Counted from the stretch's first letter, positions 25,132-33,048 are shown. The stretch is DNA of 51,481 nt from a virus (IMGVR_UViG_3300031259_000021:1-51481), one strand, 5' to 3'. Translations and numbers: made by a program. Notes: a model not told the origin generated them from the letters alone.

Positions 25132-26589
25132 ATGACCAACGTCCCACAGCCCACCCTTGGTCCCACCGGCTACGTGATCCCCTCCGAGGCCGCGATCCTG
25201 GCCGGCGTGATCCTGGACATGCAGGCCGCGTTCGGCTCCGGCTTGAATCTGTCGCTGAACAACCCCTCCAGCCTGACCACGCCCATGGGGCAGATCGCCA
25301 GCAGCCTTAGCGCGGTCATCGCCGACTGCTACGCCCAGTTCCTCGCGCTGGCCTCTCAGTTCGATCCGCAGTACGCCCAGGGGCGCAACCAGGATGCCGT
25401 CGGGAACATCTATTTTATGACCAGGATCTCAGCCCAGGGCACCCAGGTCTCCGGGAACTGCAACGGCCTGGCTGGCACGGCGATCCCGGCCGGGGTGCCG
25501 GTGGCGACGGACGGCGCCGGGAACCTCTATACCTGCCCTGGCGGCACCATCGGCGCCAGCGGGTCTCTCCCCATGGTCTTCAGCAACCAGGCGGTGGGCC
25601 CCGTGGCGTTCACCGGCCCGCTCACCATCTACCAGACCACGCCCGGGTGGGATCAGATCACCGGGGCGACCCAGACGCAGCTGGGCAACCTGGTGGAGAA
25701 TGCGCAGGCTTTCGAGGCCCGGCGCTCGGGTTCCGTGGCGGTCAATGGCTCCGGCTTCGCCGCCGCGGTGAAGGCCGCGGTGTTGGCCTCTGGTCAGGCC
25801 CTGGTGCCTCCCCAGCAGCCGACCAGCGTCTACGTCTACGACAACCCGACCTCGGCCGCGGTGGTCACCGGAGGTCTCACGCTGCCCATGAACAGCCTCT
25901 ACGTGGCGGTAGCGGGCGGGAACCCCGCGGCCATCGCCGCGGCCATCCTGACAAAGAAGGGCCCGGGCTGCAACTACGCCCCCAGCGCCATCTTCAATGC
26001 GACCGTGGCCGGCACCGCCCTGTCCGTCAACTCCCTGACCTCCGGCGTCATCGCCATCGGCCAGACCCTGATCACCAGCGCGGGCCAGCCCTACCTCAAC
26101 TCGGCCGGGGGACAGATCACCATCGCCTCGGGCAGCGGCACCGCCTGGACGCTGAGCGCTGCCCCGGGCAGTGGCAATTTCTCCGGCACCACGGTCTGGA
26201 CGGCCACGACCGTCACCACCCCCGATTCGAGCTACGCCCCGCCCCAGCCGATCTACAACGTGAGCTTCACTTTGGCGGTCGTCACCCCAGTCAACATCCA
26301 GGTCACCTTGGCGGCGATCTCCAACCCGCCCAGTAACGCGCTCGCGCTGCTGCAGGCCTCCACCGGCCTGGCCCAGGCCTTCACCGGCGCCGACGGCGGG
26401 GCCCCGGTGGCGCAGATCGGCGCGACCGTCTATGGGAGCAGGTTCTACAGCACCATCGCCGGGATCCTGCCCGCAGGGGTCACCATCCTCAGCGTGCAGG
26501 TCAGCACCGGCAGCAGCTGGGCGAACAGCCAGGCCATGAACATCAACCAGGTGCCCGCCCTCGGGACCGTCAGCCTGGTGCTCGCATGA
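25132..26589 (+). CDS. Baseplate J-like protein with inserted beta domain
   Basis: 485 residues. The N-terminal part (GYVIPSEAAILAGVILDMQAAFG, TPMGQIASSLSAVIADCYAQ split, FEARRSGSVAVNGSG) and the C-terminal TILSVQVSTG region match gpJ/gp6-like wedge proteins (PF04865). About residues 285-370 contain an insert (SLTSGVIAIGQTLITSAGQP, ITIASGSGTAWTLS) of the same style as the cement and sheath inserts. The stop overlaps the DUF2612 start. Confidence 0.87.
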   Translation: MTNVPQPTLGPTGYVIPSEAAILAGVILDMQAAFGSGLNLSLNNPSSLTTPMGQIASSLSAVIADCYAQFLALASQFDPQYAQGRNQDAVGNIYFMTRISAQGTQVSGNCNGLAGTAIPAGVPVATDGAGNLYTCPGGTIGASGSLPMVFSNQAVGPVAFTGPLTIYQTTPGWDQITGATQTQLGNLVENAQAFEARRSGSVAVNGSGFAAAVKAAVLASGQALVPPQQPTSVYVYDNPTSAAVVTGGLTLPMNSLYVAVAGGNPAAIAAAILTKKGPGCNYAPSAIFNATVAGTALSVNSLTSGVIAIGQTLITSAGQPYLNSAGGQITIASGSGTAWTLSAAPGSGNFSGTTVWTATTVTTPDSSYAPPQPIYNVSFTLAVVTPVNIQVTLAAISNPPSNALALLQASTGLAQAFTGADGGAPVAQIGATVYGSRFYSTIAGILPAGVTILSVQVSTGSSWANSQAMNINQVPALGTVSLVLA

Positions 26590-27251
26590 TCAACCTCGAG
26601 CAGACCATCCAGGCCCAGTACGCCAACAGCCCGATCCTGCTGCAGCTGATCAACAACATGAACAGCTACATCGATCCCTCGGCGAACCTGACCAATTTCT
26701 ACAACCAGGTGCAGAACGTGCTGACGGCCCAGGGCTATGGCCTGGACGTGTGGGGCCGCATCGTGGGAGTGAGCCGCACGGTCCCGATCCCCGTTAGTGC
26801 CAGCAGCTTTAATTTCCGGGAGTCTGGGATCGGAACCCCATTCGGCCCGGGCGGATCTGCCCCATTCTACGACGGCTCCAAGGGGACCACACTCTACCGG
26901 CTCTCAGATGCCGCCTTCCTCACTCTCATCCTCACCAAGGCCCTGGCCAATATCTCCTTCTGCTCCGCCCCGGCGCTGAATCAGATGCTGCAGAACCTCT
27001 TCGGCAAAGGTGCGGCATTCTGCAGCGACCTCGGGAACATGACCATGCAGATCACGTTCAACAACCTGAGCAGGCTGGACTACTACATCCTGATCAACTC
27101 CAAAGTCTTGCCCCGTCCAACCGGAGTGCTGGCCTACCTCTACAACGGGTATGTCCCAGGGAAAACCTTCATGTTCCGCGAATCAGGCGCAGGGACCCCC
27201 TTCGGCTATGGGGTCCTGTTCTCCGGCCAATACAGCCCTCTCTCTTTTTAA
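26586..27251 (+). CDS. Baseplate wedge protein, DUF2612 (gpI-like)
   Basis: 221 residues. QYANSPILLQLINNMNSYID, YGLDVWGRIVGVSRT and LSDAAFLTLILTKALANIS are the usual DUF2612 (PF11041) blocks. The motif FRESG-x-GTPFG occurs twice (about 77-87 and 198-209), flanking the core. These proteins tie tail fibres to the baseplate, in keeping with the fibre gene that follows. Confidence 0.83.
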   Translation: MINLEQTIQAQYANSPILLQLINNMNSYIDPSANLTNFYNQVQNVLTAQGYGLDVWGRIVGVSRTVPIPVSASSFNFRESGIGTPFGPGGSAPFYDGSKGTTLYRLSDAAFLTLILTKALANISFCSAPALNQMLQNLFGKGAAFCSDLGNMTMQITFNNLSRLDYYILINSKVLPRPTGVLAYLYNGYVPGKTFMFRESGAGTPFGYGVLFSGQYSPLSF

Positions 27252-27263
27252 GGAGCCAAGACG

Positions 27264-28439
27264 ATGTCCTCGTCCCTCGTCCTGCCAATCCTCCTCGCCT
27301 CAGCCTGGGCCAGCGGCAACCTCCCCACCAAGGGGCTGGTTAATCCACTCGGAACCATCACCAGCGGCGTGCTCTCGTCCTCGGCCTCGCTTTCGCCCGG
27401 AGCCAGCCTGGCCGACGGCTACCCGATTATCACGACGACCAACCCCCTCGCCGGCGGGGTGGCGCCGGCCGGAGCCGATCTCAACGGGATTTTGAACTAC
27501 ATCACGTCCTTCCAGGCCTGGGTCAACGCCGGCGGGGCCTTCTCCTTCAACAGCACCCTGGCCGCGGCGATCGGCGGTTATCCCCTCGGTGCCACACTGC
27601 AGCTCAACAGTGGCCTGGGTGAGGTCGTCAGCACGGTCAACGGCAACACCCAGGACCCGAACGTCAGCATGACCGGATGGGCACCCTACGGTGGGGCGTT
27701 CACGGTGGGGCAGATTCTGGTGGGCAGCGGGACCGGAACGGTCAGCAGTGTAGGGTTGACCTACACGGCCACGGCTGGTCTGGGTGTGACTACAACCAGC
27801 GTGGCCACGTCTGGAAATATCATTGGCGTCAGTTCCGCTTTAACGTTGACACCTGCATCCGCGTCCTCTGCTGCGGCCATTGGCGCTCAGTTCCTCGCCA
27901 CCACAAGCGGTGGAATCAGCCCCAGCGTCACGCAGTACGGATTGATCGGAGGCGTCACCAACTCTTGCACGGCAGGAACCTTACCACTGGCATGCGGAGT
28001 CAATGCCTATGCGGTTCAGTCCGGTGCTGGCACCACAACGCAGATGAACGGGTTGTTGGTCAACATAACCAAGAACGCCGGGGTTGTGTCAACTGCATGC
28101 GGGATCTATATAAACCCTGTTACGGCTGGTTCCGTGGGCAATTACGCCATCTACACCGGCGCTGGCATCGTCAACATCGGCGACACGACCGCTTCCACTC
28201 TCGCAACTAACGGCGCGCTGGTTGTAGCGGGTGGCGTCGGTTGCGGTCATCTGACCACAAGCGGAAATATCAATGTCGCAGGGACGGGCGGACACACCGT
28301 CAATTTCGCCAATTTTTCCAGTAATGGCAGCACCGCCACAGCGCTCGGAAGTGTTGGACCGGCTGGTTCATCAACTGTAGTGGGTGGTTGGATCAACATC
28401 TCTGTCAATGGCACCGTCCACTACGTTCCTTACTGGTGA
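27264..28439 (+). CDS. Tail fibre / receptor-binding protein
   Basis: 391 residues, ATG with AAGGAG ahead. The start LPILLASAWASGNLPTKGLV and the NPLAGGVAPAGADLNGILNYI stretch are typical of fibre N-termini that bind the baseplate. Residues from about 150 on are Thr/Gly/Ser-rich beta repeats and end GGWINISVNGTVHYVPYW, a common fibre tip. DNA from about 27720 to 28440 is visibly lower in GC than the surrounding genes, suggesting exchange of the tip. Confidence 0.8.
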   Translation: MSSSLVLPILLASAWASGNLPTKGLVNPLGTITSGVLSSSASLSPGASLADGYPIITTTNPLAGGVAPAGADLNGILNYITSFQAWVNAGGAFSFNSTLAAAIGGYPLGATLQLNSGLGEVVSTVNGNTQDPNVSMTGWAPYGGAFTVGQILVGSGTGTVSSVGLTYTATAGLGVTTTSVATSGNIIGVSSALTLTPASASSAAAIGAQFLATTSGGISPSVTQYGLIGGVTNSCTAGTLPLACGVNAYAVQSGAGTTTQMNGLLVNITKNAGVVSTACGIYINPVTAGSVGNYAIYTGAGIVNIGDTTASTLATNGALVVAGGVGCGHLTTSGNINVAGTGGHTVNFANFSSNGSTATALGSVGPAGSSTVVGGWINISVNGTVHYVPYW

Positions 28440-28500
28440 TCCCCGGATGACCGCAGCCAACGTCTATAAATTTCTCAGCAACCGCCCAAGGAGGCACCTC

Positions 28501-28833
28501 ATGAAACTCCCCTTCGCCACCACCCTCACCGACCTGTCCGGCACCGCCATCACCACCCAGGCCGCGACCGACACCACTCCCGCGAAGTTCCTGACCTTCA
28601 AGGATGCGCTGATCGCGGCTTTCAGCGCCAACCACGCCGATGACGAGCGGCTCTCTAATACCGACCGCTACGCGATGGGCAAGCTCGGCTTCGCCATCGG
28701 CAAGGAGGCAGACCTCACCGTCGAGGACGTGGCAAAGATCAAGGAGCGCGCCGGCAAAGTGCTCACCCCCGGCATCGTTTTCCAGGTCTACGACCTGATC
28801 GAGGAAGCCGCCAAGGGCGAGGTGACCGCGTGA
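28501..28833 (+). CDS. Hypothetical protein downstream of tail fibre
   Basis: 110 residues from ATG 28501, preceded by AAGGAGG (28488-28494); an in-frame ATG at 28447 has no ribosome site. Helical C-terminal half (NTDRYAMGKLGFAIGKEADL). The location behind the fibre suggests a fibre chaperone or minor tail protein, without motif support. The stop overlaps the next GTG. Confidence 0.65.
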   Translation: MKLPFATTLTDLSGTAITTQAATDTTPAKFLTFKDALIAAFSANHADDERLSNTDRYAMGKLGFAIGKEADLTVEDVAKIKERAGKVLTPGIVFQVYDLIEEAAKGEVTA

Positions 28834-29132
28834 GCATCACCACCGCCGTCACCCAGACCATCGTCAGCACCAAGCGCCGCACCTGGCGCGTGAATATCGA
28901 GACCGCCAACGGCCAGACGCCGGTCATCAGCGGCTACCGGGAGGTCATCAGCCTGGATGCCAGCGGGAACCAGGTGGGCCTGTCGGAGCAGTCCTTGTCC
29001 CCCTTGGTCATGGCGCTCGATGCCGCCGCCATCGCCGCGCTGCCCGCCAAGTATCAGCCGCTCCCGGGGCTGATCAGCGCCTTCTTCGATGACTTGGAGT
29101 CTGGGGCCCTGGCCGCCGCGGTTGACAAATGA
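28830..29132 (+). CDS. Hypothetical protein downstream of tail fibre
   Basis: 100 residues from GTG 28830 (GTGA overlap) to an ATGA overlap with the next gene. WRVNIETANGQTPVISGYRE suggests a small beta domain, followed by helices. Not recognised. Translational coupling on both sides puts it in the late operon. Confidence 0.6.
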   Translation: MSITTAVTQTIVSTKRRTWRVNIETANGQTPVISGYREVISLDASGNQVGLSEQSLSPLVMALDAAAIAALPAKYQPLPGLISAFFDDLESGALAAAVDK

Positions 29133-29701
29133 GCAGCCGCTGGAACATCCTTTGGGCTGCCCCCTGGGGCCTGGCCTCCTGGCTGGCCGTGGAGCTGGTC
29201 ATCTTCGCCCCGGTATTTCTGGTCGGGCTCCTGCTCCTGCCGGCCCTGCTGCTGGTGGCGCCCGTCGTCCAGCGGGAGTCCACCATCGATGCCGGCGTGC
29301 AGGTGGAGGCCTTCGCCTGGGGATGGGCGAACACGCTCTGGGGCAACCTGGAGGACGGCCTCTCCCCGACCTGGTGGACGATCCAGTGTGGGGCGGCCGC
29401 GCCCACCTGGAAGACCCGGATGACCTGGTATCTCAGGAACCCGGTCTGCAACATGCGGTTCTGGCCGGTGGTCAGCACGTTGCCCAAGACCTCCGTGTGC
29501 TGGATCGGCACCGACCAGGTCCCGGCCGACGGCACCCCCGGGTGCTTCCTCTGTTGGGAAGGCGCCTACGTCGGGTTCCGCTGGCAGTGCCGCAGCTGGG
29601 GCGTGTGGGCGGGGTGGAAGGTCAACCCTGCGGACCGAAACGGCTGCACCGACTACAGAAAGTTCGGCCTCGGGACGGCCGGGCAGATCATCCGGTTCTG
29701 A
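29129..29701 (+). CDS. Phage membrane protein, Trp/Cys-rich (DUF7338-like)
   Basis: 190 residues. An N-terminal hydrophobic region (about 7-47, probably two spans) is followed by a Trp-rich soluble part with NPVCNMRFWPVVSTLP and FRWQCRSWGVWAGWKVNP. I recall similar proteins of unknown role (DUF7338) in tailed phages. It is the last gene before the late terminator; a role in lysis control or exclusion is possible but unsupported. Confidence 0.6.
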   Translation: MSSRWNILWAAPWGLASWLAVELVIFAPVFLVGLLLLPALLLVAPVVQRESTIDAGVQVEAFAWGWANTLWGNLEDGLSPTWWTIQCGAAAPTWKTRMTWYLRNPVCNMRFWPVVSTLPKTSVCWIGTDQVPADGTPGCFLCWEGAYVGFRWQCRSWGVWAGWKVNPADRNGCTDYRKFGLGTAGQIIRF

Positions 29702-29720
29702 GAAATTAAAGGAAAAGACC

Positions 29721-29749
29721 GGCCCCGGGCTCACTCAACCCCTGGGGCC
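29721..29749. terminator. Strong hairpin terminator at the end of the late operon
   Basis: GGCCCCGGG (29721-29729) pairs with CCCTGGGGCC (29740-29749) with one mismatch, followed by TTTCT on the + strand and by TCTTTTCC on the - strand. It can therefore end both the rightward late operon and the leftward ribbon-helix-helix gene. Confidence 0.8.
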
Positions 29750-29932
29750 TTTCTGCGCCTCCAGCCATGCCGCAACCGCCTCCCGCACTGCGGCATGAAC
29801 CGTTATTCCTCGGGCGGCGGCCGCCAGCTCCAGTTCCTGGTCCATCGCCAGCGGTATCCGGATCCCCCGGCGGCGAGATGGGGCAGGCGGTTCCCCCTTT
29901 CGAGGGCGACCTGGTTCGTTGCGAATCGGCAT
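29735..29932 (-). CDS. Small ribbon-helix-helix-type DNA-binding protein
   Basis: 65 residues from ATG at 29932 (a GTG at 29965 has no ribosome site). After a basic Arg/Pro-rich arm the pattern GIRIPLAMDQELELAAAARG, ITVHAAVREAVAAWLEAQ follows the beta-helix-helix plan of Arc/CopG proteins. The gene runs opposite to its neighbours, ends inside the terminator, and faces two inverted repeats (29973-30019), which it may bind. It could regulate the short gene at 30068 or the nearby att/int functions. Confidence 0.55.
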   Translation of the reverse strand: MPIRNEPGRPRKGEPPAPSRRRGIRIPLAMDQELELAAAARGITVHAAVREAVAAWLEAQKGPRG

Positions 29933-29972
29933 ATTCCAGGAAACCCAAGGGTGGGGGTTTGTCACAAGTTCA

Positions 29973-29993
29973 ATAAATTGGGGCCCAATTTAT
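29973..29993. promoter_or_regulatory. Perfect inverted repeat, candidate operator
   Basis: Arms ATAAATTGGG and CCCAATTTAT are exact complements around a single G. The site sits between the leftward RHH gene and the rightward gene at 30068 in an AT-rich stretch of otherwise GC-rich DNA, with no coding function on either strand. Operator use is inferred. Confidence 0.65.
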
Positions 29994-30019
29994 ATCGGAC
30001 ACTGGCTGTCGGTCCGATA
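29993..30019. promoter_or_regulatory. Second inverted repeat, candidate operator
   Basis: TATCGGAC (29993-30000) and GTCCGATA (30012-30019) are exact complements separated by 11 bases, directly abutting the first palindrome. Centre-to-centre distance to it is about 23 bp, roughly two helix turns. Confidence 0.55.
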
Positions 30020-30067
30020 GATTGGGAGTGCGATACCATTTACAAAAGCGAAAAAAAGGAGAAGTTG

Positions 30068-30265
30068 GTGCTCGATAAACCTCAAATCCTTGAGCTGATC
30101 GGCCGTTCCGAACGCGCCGCGATCCTGTCCTTGGCGGCCCACGGTCTCCTGCTGCAGAAGGGCGAGGTCGATCTGGCCCGGGTCGTCTGGTGCTTCCACC
30201 TGGCTGCCGTCAAGAACGCCACGACCATGGGCAAGGCGGCTGGGGTGGAAGTGACTTGTGATTGA
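30068..30265 (+). CDS. Hypothetical small helical protein next to att
   Basis: 65 residues from GTG 30068 with AAGGAG (30056-30061) 6 bases upstream. The longer in-frame ORF from 29795 runs through operators and terminator and is rejected. The sequence PQILELIGRSERAAILSLAA, GEVDLARVVWCFHLAAVKNA is helical with no known motif. Its own upstream region with two dyads suggests separate, regulated expression, perhaps in the lysogen. Confidence 0.55.
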   Translation: MLDKPQILELIGRSERAAILSLAAHGLLLQKGEVDLARVVWCFHLAAVKNATTMGKAAGVEVTCD

Positions 30266-30313
30266 AAATCCCCTTGGGTTCACCCTCGTTCGGGTCTGTT
30301 CCGGGAACGGGTT

Positions 30314-30332
30314 TTGAGCCGATGTTGAGCCG
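30314..30332 (+). repeat. Integrase arm-type site pair, left side of attP
   Basis: TTGAGCCG at 30314-30321 and 30325-30332, in the same orientation, 11 bp apart. The same pair with the same spacing occurs on the other side of the tRNA fragment at 30565-30583. This is the arrangement expected for arm-binding sites of a lambda-type integrase. Confidence 0.65.
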
Positions 30333-30372
30333 GCGGCTATTTTTGGTGCCTACCGATGCCGATAAATAACAA

Positions 30373-30402
30373 GAGGCCCCTATGTAGGGCCTCGTGTTTT
30401 TT
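30373..30402. terminator. Hairpin terminator beside the tRNA fragment
   Basis: GAGGCCC (30373-30379) pairs exactly with GGGCCTC (30387-30393) around a 7-base loop; TTTTTT follows at 30397-30402 on the + strand. On the - strand it lies just past the tRNA CCA end, so it may originally be the terminator of the host tRNA-Val carried along in the attachment region. Confidence 0.75.
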
Positions 30403-30446
30403 GGTTGGCGCGAGTGGAATCGAACCACCGACCCCTACCGTGTCAA
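30402..30446 (-). other. attP core: 3' part of tRNA-Val(GAC)
   Basis: Read on the - strand, it has anticodon loop TTGACAC (anticodon GAC at 30442-30444), stem GGTAG, variable loop GGGTC, T arm GGTGG-TTCGATT-CCACT, acceptor strand CGCGCCA, discriminator A and encoded CCA. Bases before the anticodon loop do not pair with GGTAG, so the 5' half is missing. A phage that carries this piece can insert into the host gene and rebuild it. The integrase gene starts 150 bp away. Confidence 0.82.
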
Positions 30447-30564
30447 TGCGCAGGAGCCTTTCAGATCGCACAATACCGCACTCAACCGAAAACGTTAAGC
30501 CCTGGCTTTTCAGTGGTGGCACCTTGTCCTGTTCGGTTGCGAGTAGGCTTGTTCAGGTGGCCTT

Positions 30565-30583
30565 TTGAGCCGCTGTTGAGCCG
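30565..30583 (+). repeat. Integrase arm-type site pair, right side of attP
   Basis: TTGAGCCG at 30565-30572 and 30576-30583, same orientation and 11-bp step as the left pair; the extended context TTTTGAGCCG-x-TGTTGAGCCGG is shared. The pair ends 11 bp before the integrase ATG, so bound integrase could also repress its own gene. Confidence 0.65.
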
Positions 30584-30594
30584 GAGAATTCGCC

Positions 30595-31953
30595 ATGGCA
30601 AGGACGAAACGCAGCCAGGACCTGGACACGCGGACGAAGCGCCTGGCGCTGCCCATCGGGAAAAGGTTTACCGAGACCCTGGCCGAAGGGTGCTACATCC
30701 TCTATAAGCGGCCGGCGAACGGGGCCTCCGGGAACTGGATCGCCCGGCGCTACGACCTGGAGACCAAGAAGTTCCGGCAGGAGGTGGTGGGCGTGGCCGA
30801 TGACCTCCTGGACAGCGACGAGATCAGGATCCTCACCTTCGCTCAGGCCCAGAAGCGCGCAGAGGCCCGGTTCGAAGCCTGGAGCCGGGAGGCGGTGCTG
30901 GTCGCTGGTGGCGAGGTCCCGCACAAGGGGACCTTCACGGTGGGCGATGCCTGGGCCGAGTACATCGCGGACGCGGAGCTGCGAGGCGTGCACGGAATCC
31001 GAATCATGAAGCAGACCGCCGAGGCCCACATCATCCCGACCCTGGGCCAGGTGGACGTGGCCAAGCTCACCCCGAAGAAGGTCCGGGACTGGCACCAGGC
31101 GCTGGCGGCCCTGGCCCGGCGGAAGACCGGCGCGAAGCGGAAACCCGGGGCAGACGTCGAGCACCTGGCGGATCCGGAGACCGAGGACGAGAAGCGGGCC
31201 CGGAAGGACAGCGCGAACCGGATCCTGAGCAACCTGAAGGCCGCCCTCAACTTCGCCGCCAAGTCCCGCGGCATCGGCCGGGCCACAGACTGGCGCCAGG
31301 TGAAGCCCTTCCAGAACGTCACCCAGCCCCGTGTCAGGTTCCTGACGGTGGATGAGCAGCAGCGCCTGGTCAACGCCTGCCCGCCGGAGCTGCGCGCCCT
31401 GGTCAAGGGGGCCCTGTACACCGGGGCCCGCTACGGCGAGCTGACCCAGGTCCGCGTCGGGGACCTGAACCCGCAGGGCAGCCTCCACATTCTGTTCGGC
31501 AAGGCCAACCGGGGCGGCTACAAGCCTCGGCACGTGGTGCTGACCAAGGAGGGGCTGGAGTGGTTTGTCAGCCACACCGCCGGGCGGAAGGCGACCGAGC
31601 TGATGTTCCAGCACACCGCCACCCGGGCCGGCCGGGCCGAGGCCCTGAAGGACTGGGACGGCTGGGTGGCCTACGATCAGGCGAAGGTCATGGAGGCGGC
31701 CTGCGTGAAGGCGGAGATCACCGCGGTGACCTTCCACGAGCTGCGCCACACGTACGCCTCGGCCCTGGTCAACAAGGGCGTTCCCTTGGCCTACGTCGCC
31801 GAGCAGCTGGGGCACTCGAACACCCGCATGGTGGAGAAGCACTACGGCCATCTATGCCCGAGCGCCAAGGCGGATTCGATCCGGCTCCTGGCGCCCGTGC
31901 TGGGATTCGATGGTGACCTGGTCGTGCAACCCCTGGATATCAAGAAGGGGTGA
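30595..31953 (+). CDS. int: Tyrosine-family integrase
   Basis: 452 residues. An arm-binding N-terminal part and a SAM-like core-binding region (about 112-225) precede the catalytic domain: R279 in TGARYGEL, a Lys at 303 or 310, H381-x-x-R384 in HELRHTYAS, H407 in GHSNTRM and the nucleophile Y417. All key residues are present. It recombines attP with attB in tRNA-Val. It lies next to attP; the likely excisionase is 1.2 kb further on the other strand. Confidence 0.93.
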   Translation: MARTKRSQDLDTRTKRLALPIGKRFTETLAEGCYILYKRPANGASGNWIARRYDLETKKFRQEVVGVADDLLDSDEIRILTFAQAQKRAEARFEAWSREAVLVAGGEVPHKGTFTVGDAWAEYIADAELRGVHGIRIMKQTAEAHIIPTLGQVDVAKLTPKKVRDWHQALAALARRKTGAKRKPGADVEHLADPETEDEKRARKDSANRILSNLKAALNFAAKSRGIGRATDWRQVKPFQNVTQPRVRFLTVDEQQRLVNACPPELRALVKGALYTGARYGELTQVRVGDLNPQGSLHILFGKANRGGYKPRHVVLTKEGLEWFVSHTAGRKATELMFQHTATRAGRAEALKDWDGWVAYDQAKVMEAACVKAEITAVTFHELRHTYASALVNKGVPLAYVAEQLGHSNTRMVEKHYGHLCPSAKADSIRLLAPVLGFDGDLVVQPLDIKKG

Positions 31954-31962
31954 TCCTCGGTT

Positions 31963-33048
31963 TTACTGCAACTGAAGCCAATAGTAATAGATAAAGAAGT
32001 TCCCAGAGCTATCGGCGGGATAACTGGACTTGAACACTACATTCCCGCTGCCGATCACAATGGGGTATTCCATCGTGTATTGAGGAGTGGCGGATAGCAT
32101 TAGGAAATCCGTCGTGGTCGGATTGTAGGTCATGCTGATCTGCTGCGATGCGCCAGCCGCAATGGTGTATGTGTTCAGCGTGCCAATGAAGTTGGAATAT
32201 GTGTATTGATTCCCGAAGTCGCTAATGGTGAGAGGCACGTTTCCCTTGTTAACCACCGTGTAGACCGCCTTGGTGGGGTCGATTGCCAGGCTGCCGGTGA
32301 AGCTCGTATTGACCTGGTACCACCCACTCAGCGGGAATTCATTCAGGTCAGACCCGACAGGGGGGAGCGCAGCATAAAATGGGTTAGACAACAGCACTGG
32401 CGCGGCTTGCGTTGCCGACTGCACCATCAAATCGACCCCCGCGTAATCCTCGAGGGTGAACTGTGCGACCTGGACGTTGAGATCGATTTCGCACGTGGCC
32501 GAAATCGTGGCCCCGGTCGTGTCAGTGCCGCTCGCCGTGAGGTGGAAGACCAGCGCACCAGCGGGCAGAAGCGGGGAGGTGCCGTGGCCGTTCTGCCCGA
32601 CGCCGTGGATCACCTGAACCTCGGTGAGCGGCACGATGGAGCCCGTTCCCTGGAGGGGCAGGACCGCAATCGTTCCCGGCGTGACGATGACCGCTGGGTT
32701 ATCCGCCGTCACCACGACGTTGTTCACGATGGCGGTGCCTGTGTTTTCGATCTGGAACAAGTAGGTCGCCGACGATGGGATGTTGCCGAAATTGAACACC
32801 GTGGCGGCGGGCGTGGTCACATCAGCCCGTTCCAGCATGGTCATTACCTTTGCCGTCGCGGGGGTTGCGTGAACCGCCGTGAAGGCTATGGCGCCAGAAA
32901 CGGTGGGCGTCGGGGTCGGTGTCGGAGTGGGCGTCGGGGTTGGGGTCGGCGTGATGATCCCACCCGGAGCAGCCGTGCTACCACCTCCGCTACCGCAGCC
33001 GACGGCAAGCGCCAACACAAAGACGCAAAGAAAACTTGGGATTCTCAT
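31963..33048 (-). CDS. Secreted lipoprotein with Pro-Thr linker (possible lysogenic-conversion gene)
   Basis: 361 residues from ATG at 33048 (AAGGAGG 8 bases upstream). A signal peptide ends in the lipobox LAVGC (Cys18), followed by GSGGGS and seven or more Pro-Thr pairs, then beta-rich domains (YLFQIENTGTAIVNNVVVTA; VVNKGNVPLTISDFGNQYTY) resembling Ig-like folds. Exported and membrane-anchored, it would face the periplasm or surface of the lysogen. It is a single leftward gene between int and xis with lower GC, typical of a moron. No close family recognised. Confidence 0.75.
   Translation of the reverse strand: MRIPSFLCVFVLALAVGCGSGGGSTAAPGGIITPTPTPTPTPTPTPTPTVSGAIAFTAVHATPATAKVMTMLERADVTTPAATVFNFGNIPSSATYLFQIENTGTAIVNNVVVTADNPAVIVTPGTIAVLPLQGTGSIVPLTEVQVIHGVGQNGHGTSPLLPAGALVFHLTASGTDTTGATISATCEIDLNVQVAQFTLEDYAGVDLMVQSATQAAPVLLSNPFYAALPPVGSDLNEFPLSGWYQVNTSFTGSLAIDPTKAVYTVVNKGNVPLTISDFGNQYTYSNFIGTLNTYTIAAGASQQISMTYNPTTTDFLMLSATPQYTMEYPIVIGSGNVVFKSSYPADSSGNFFIYYYWLQLQ

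Noticed and set aside
28447-28500. Upstream ATG for the gene after the tail fibre
   Set aside because: No ribosome site at 28447, whereas AAGGAGG precedes ATG 28501.
29795-30067. N-terminal extension of the gene at 30068
   Set aside because: It runs through the RHH gene and two operators, and the ribosome site is at 30056-30061.
30402-30446. Complete tRNA gene
   Set aside because: Only the part from the anticodon loop to CCA is present; the 5' half does not pair with it.
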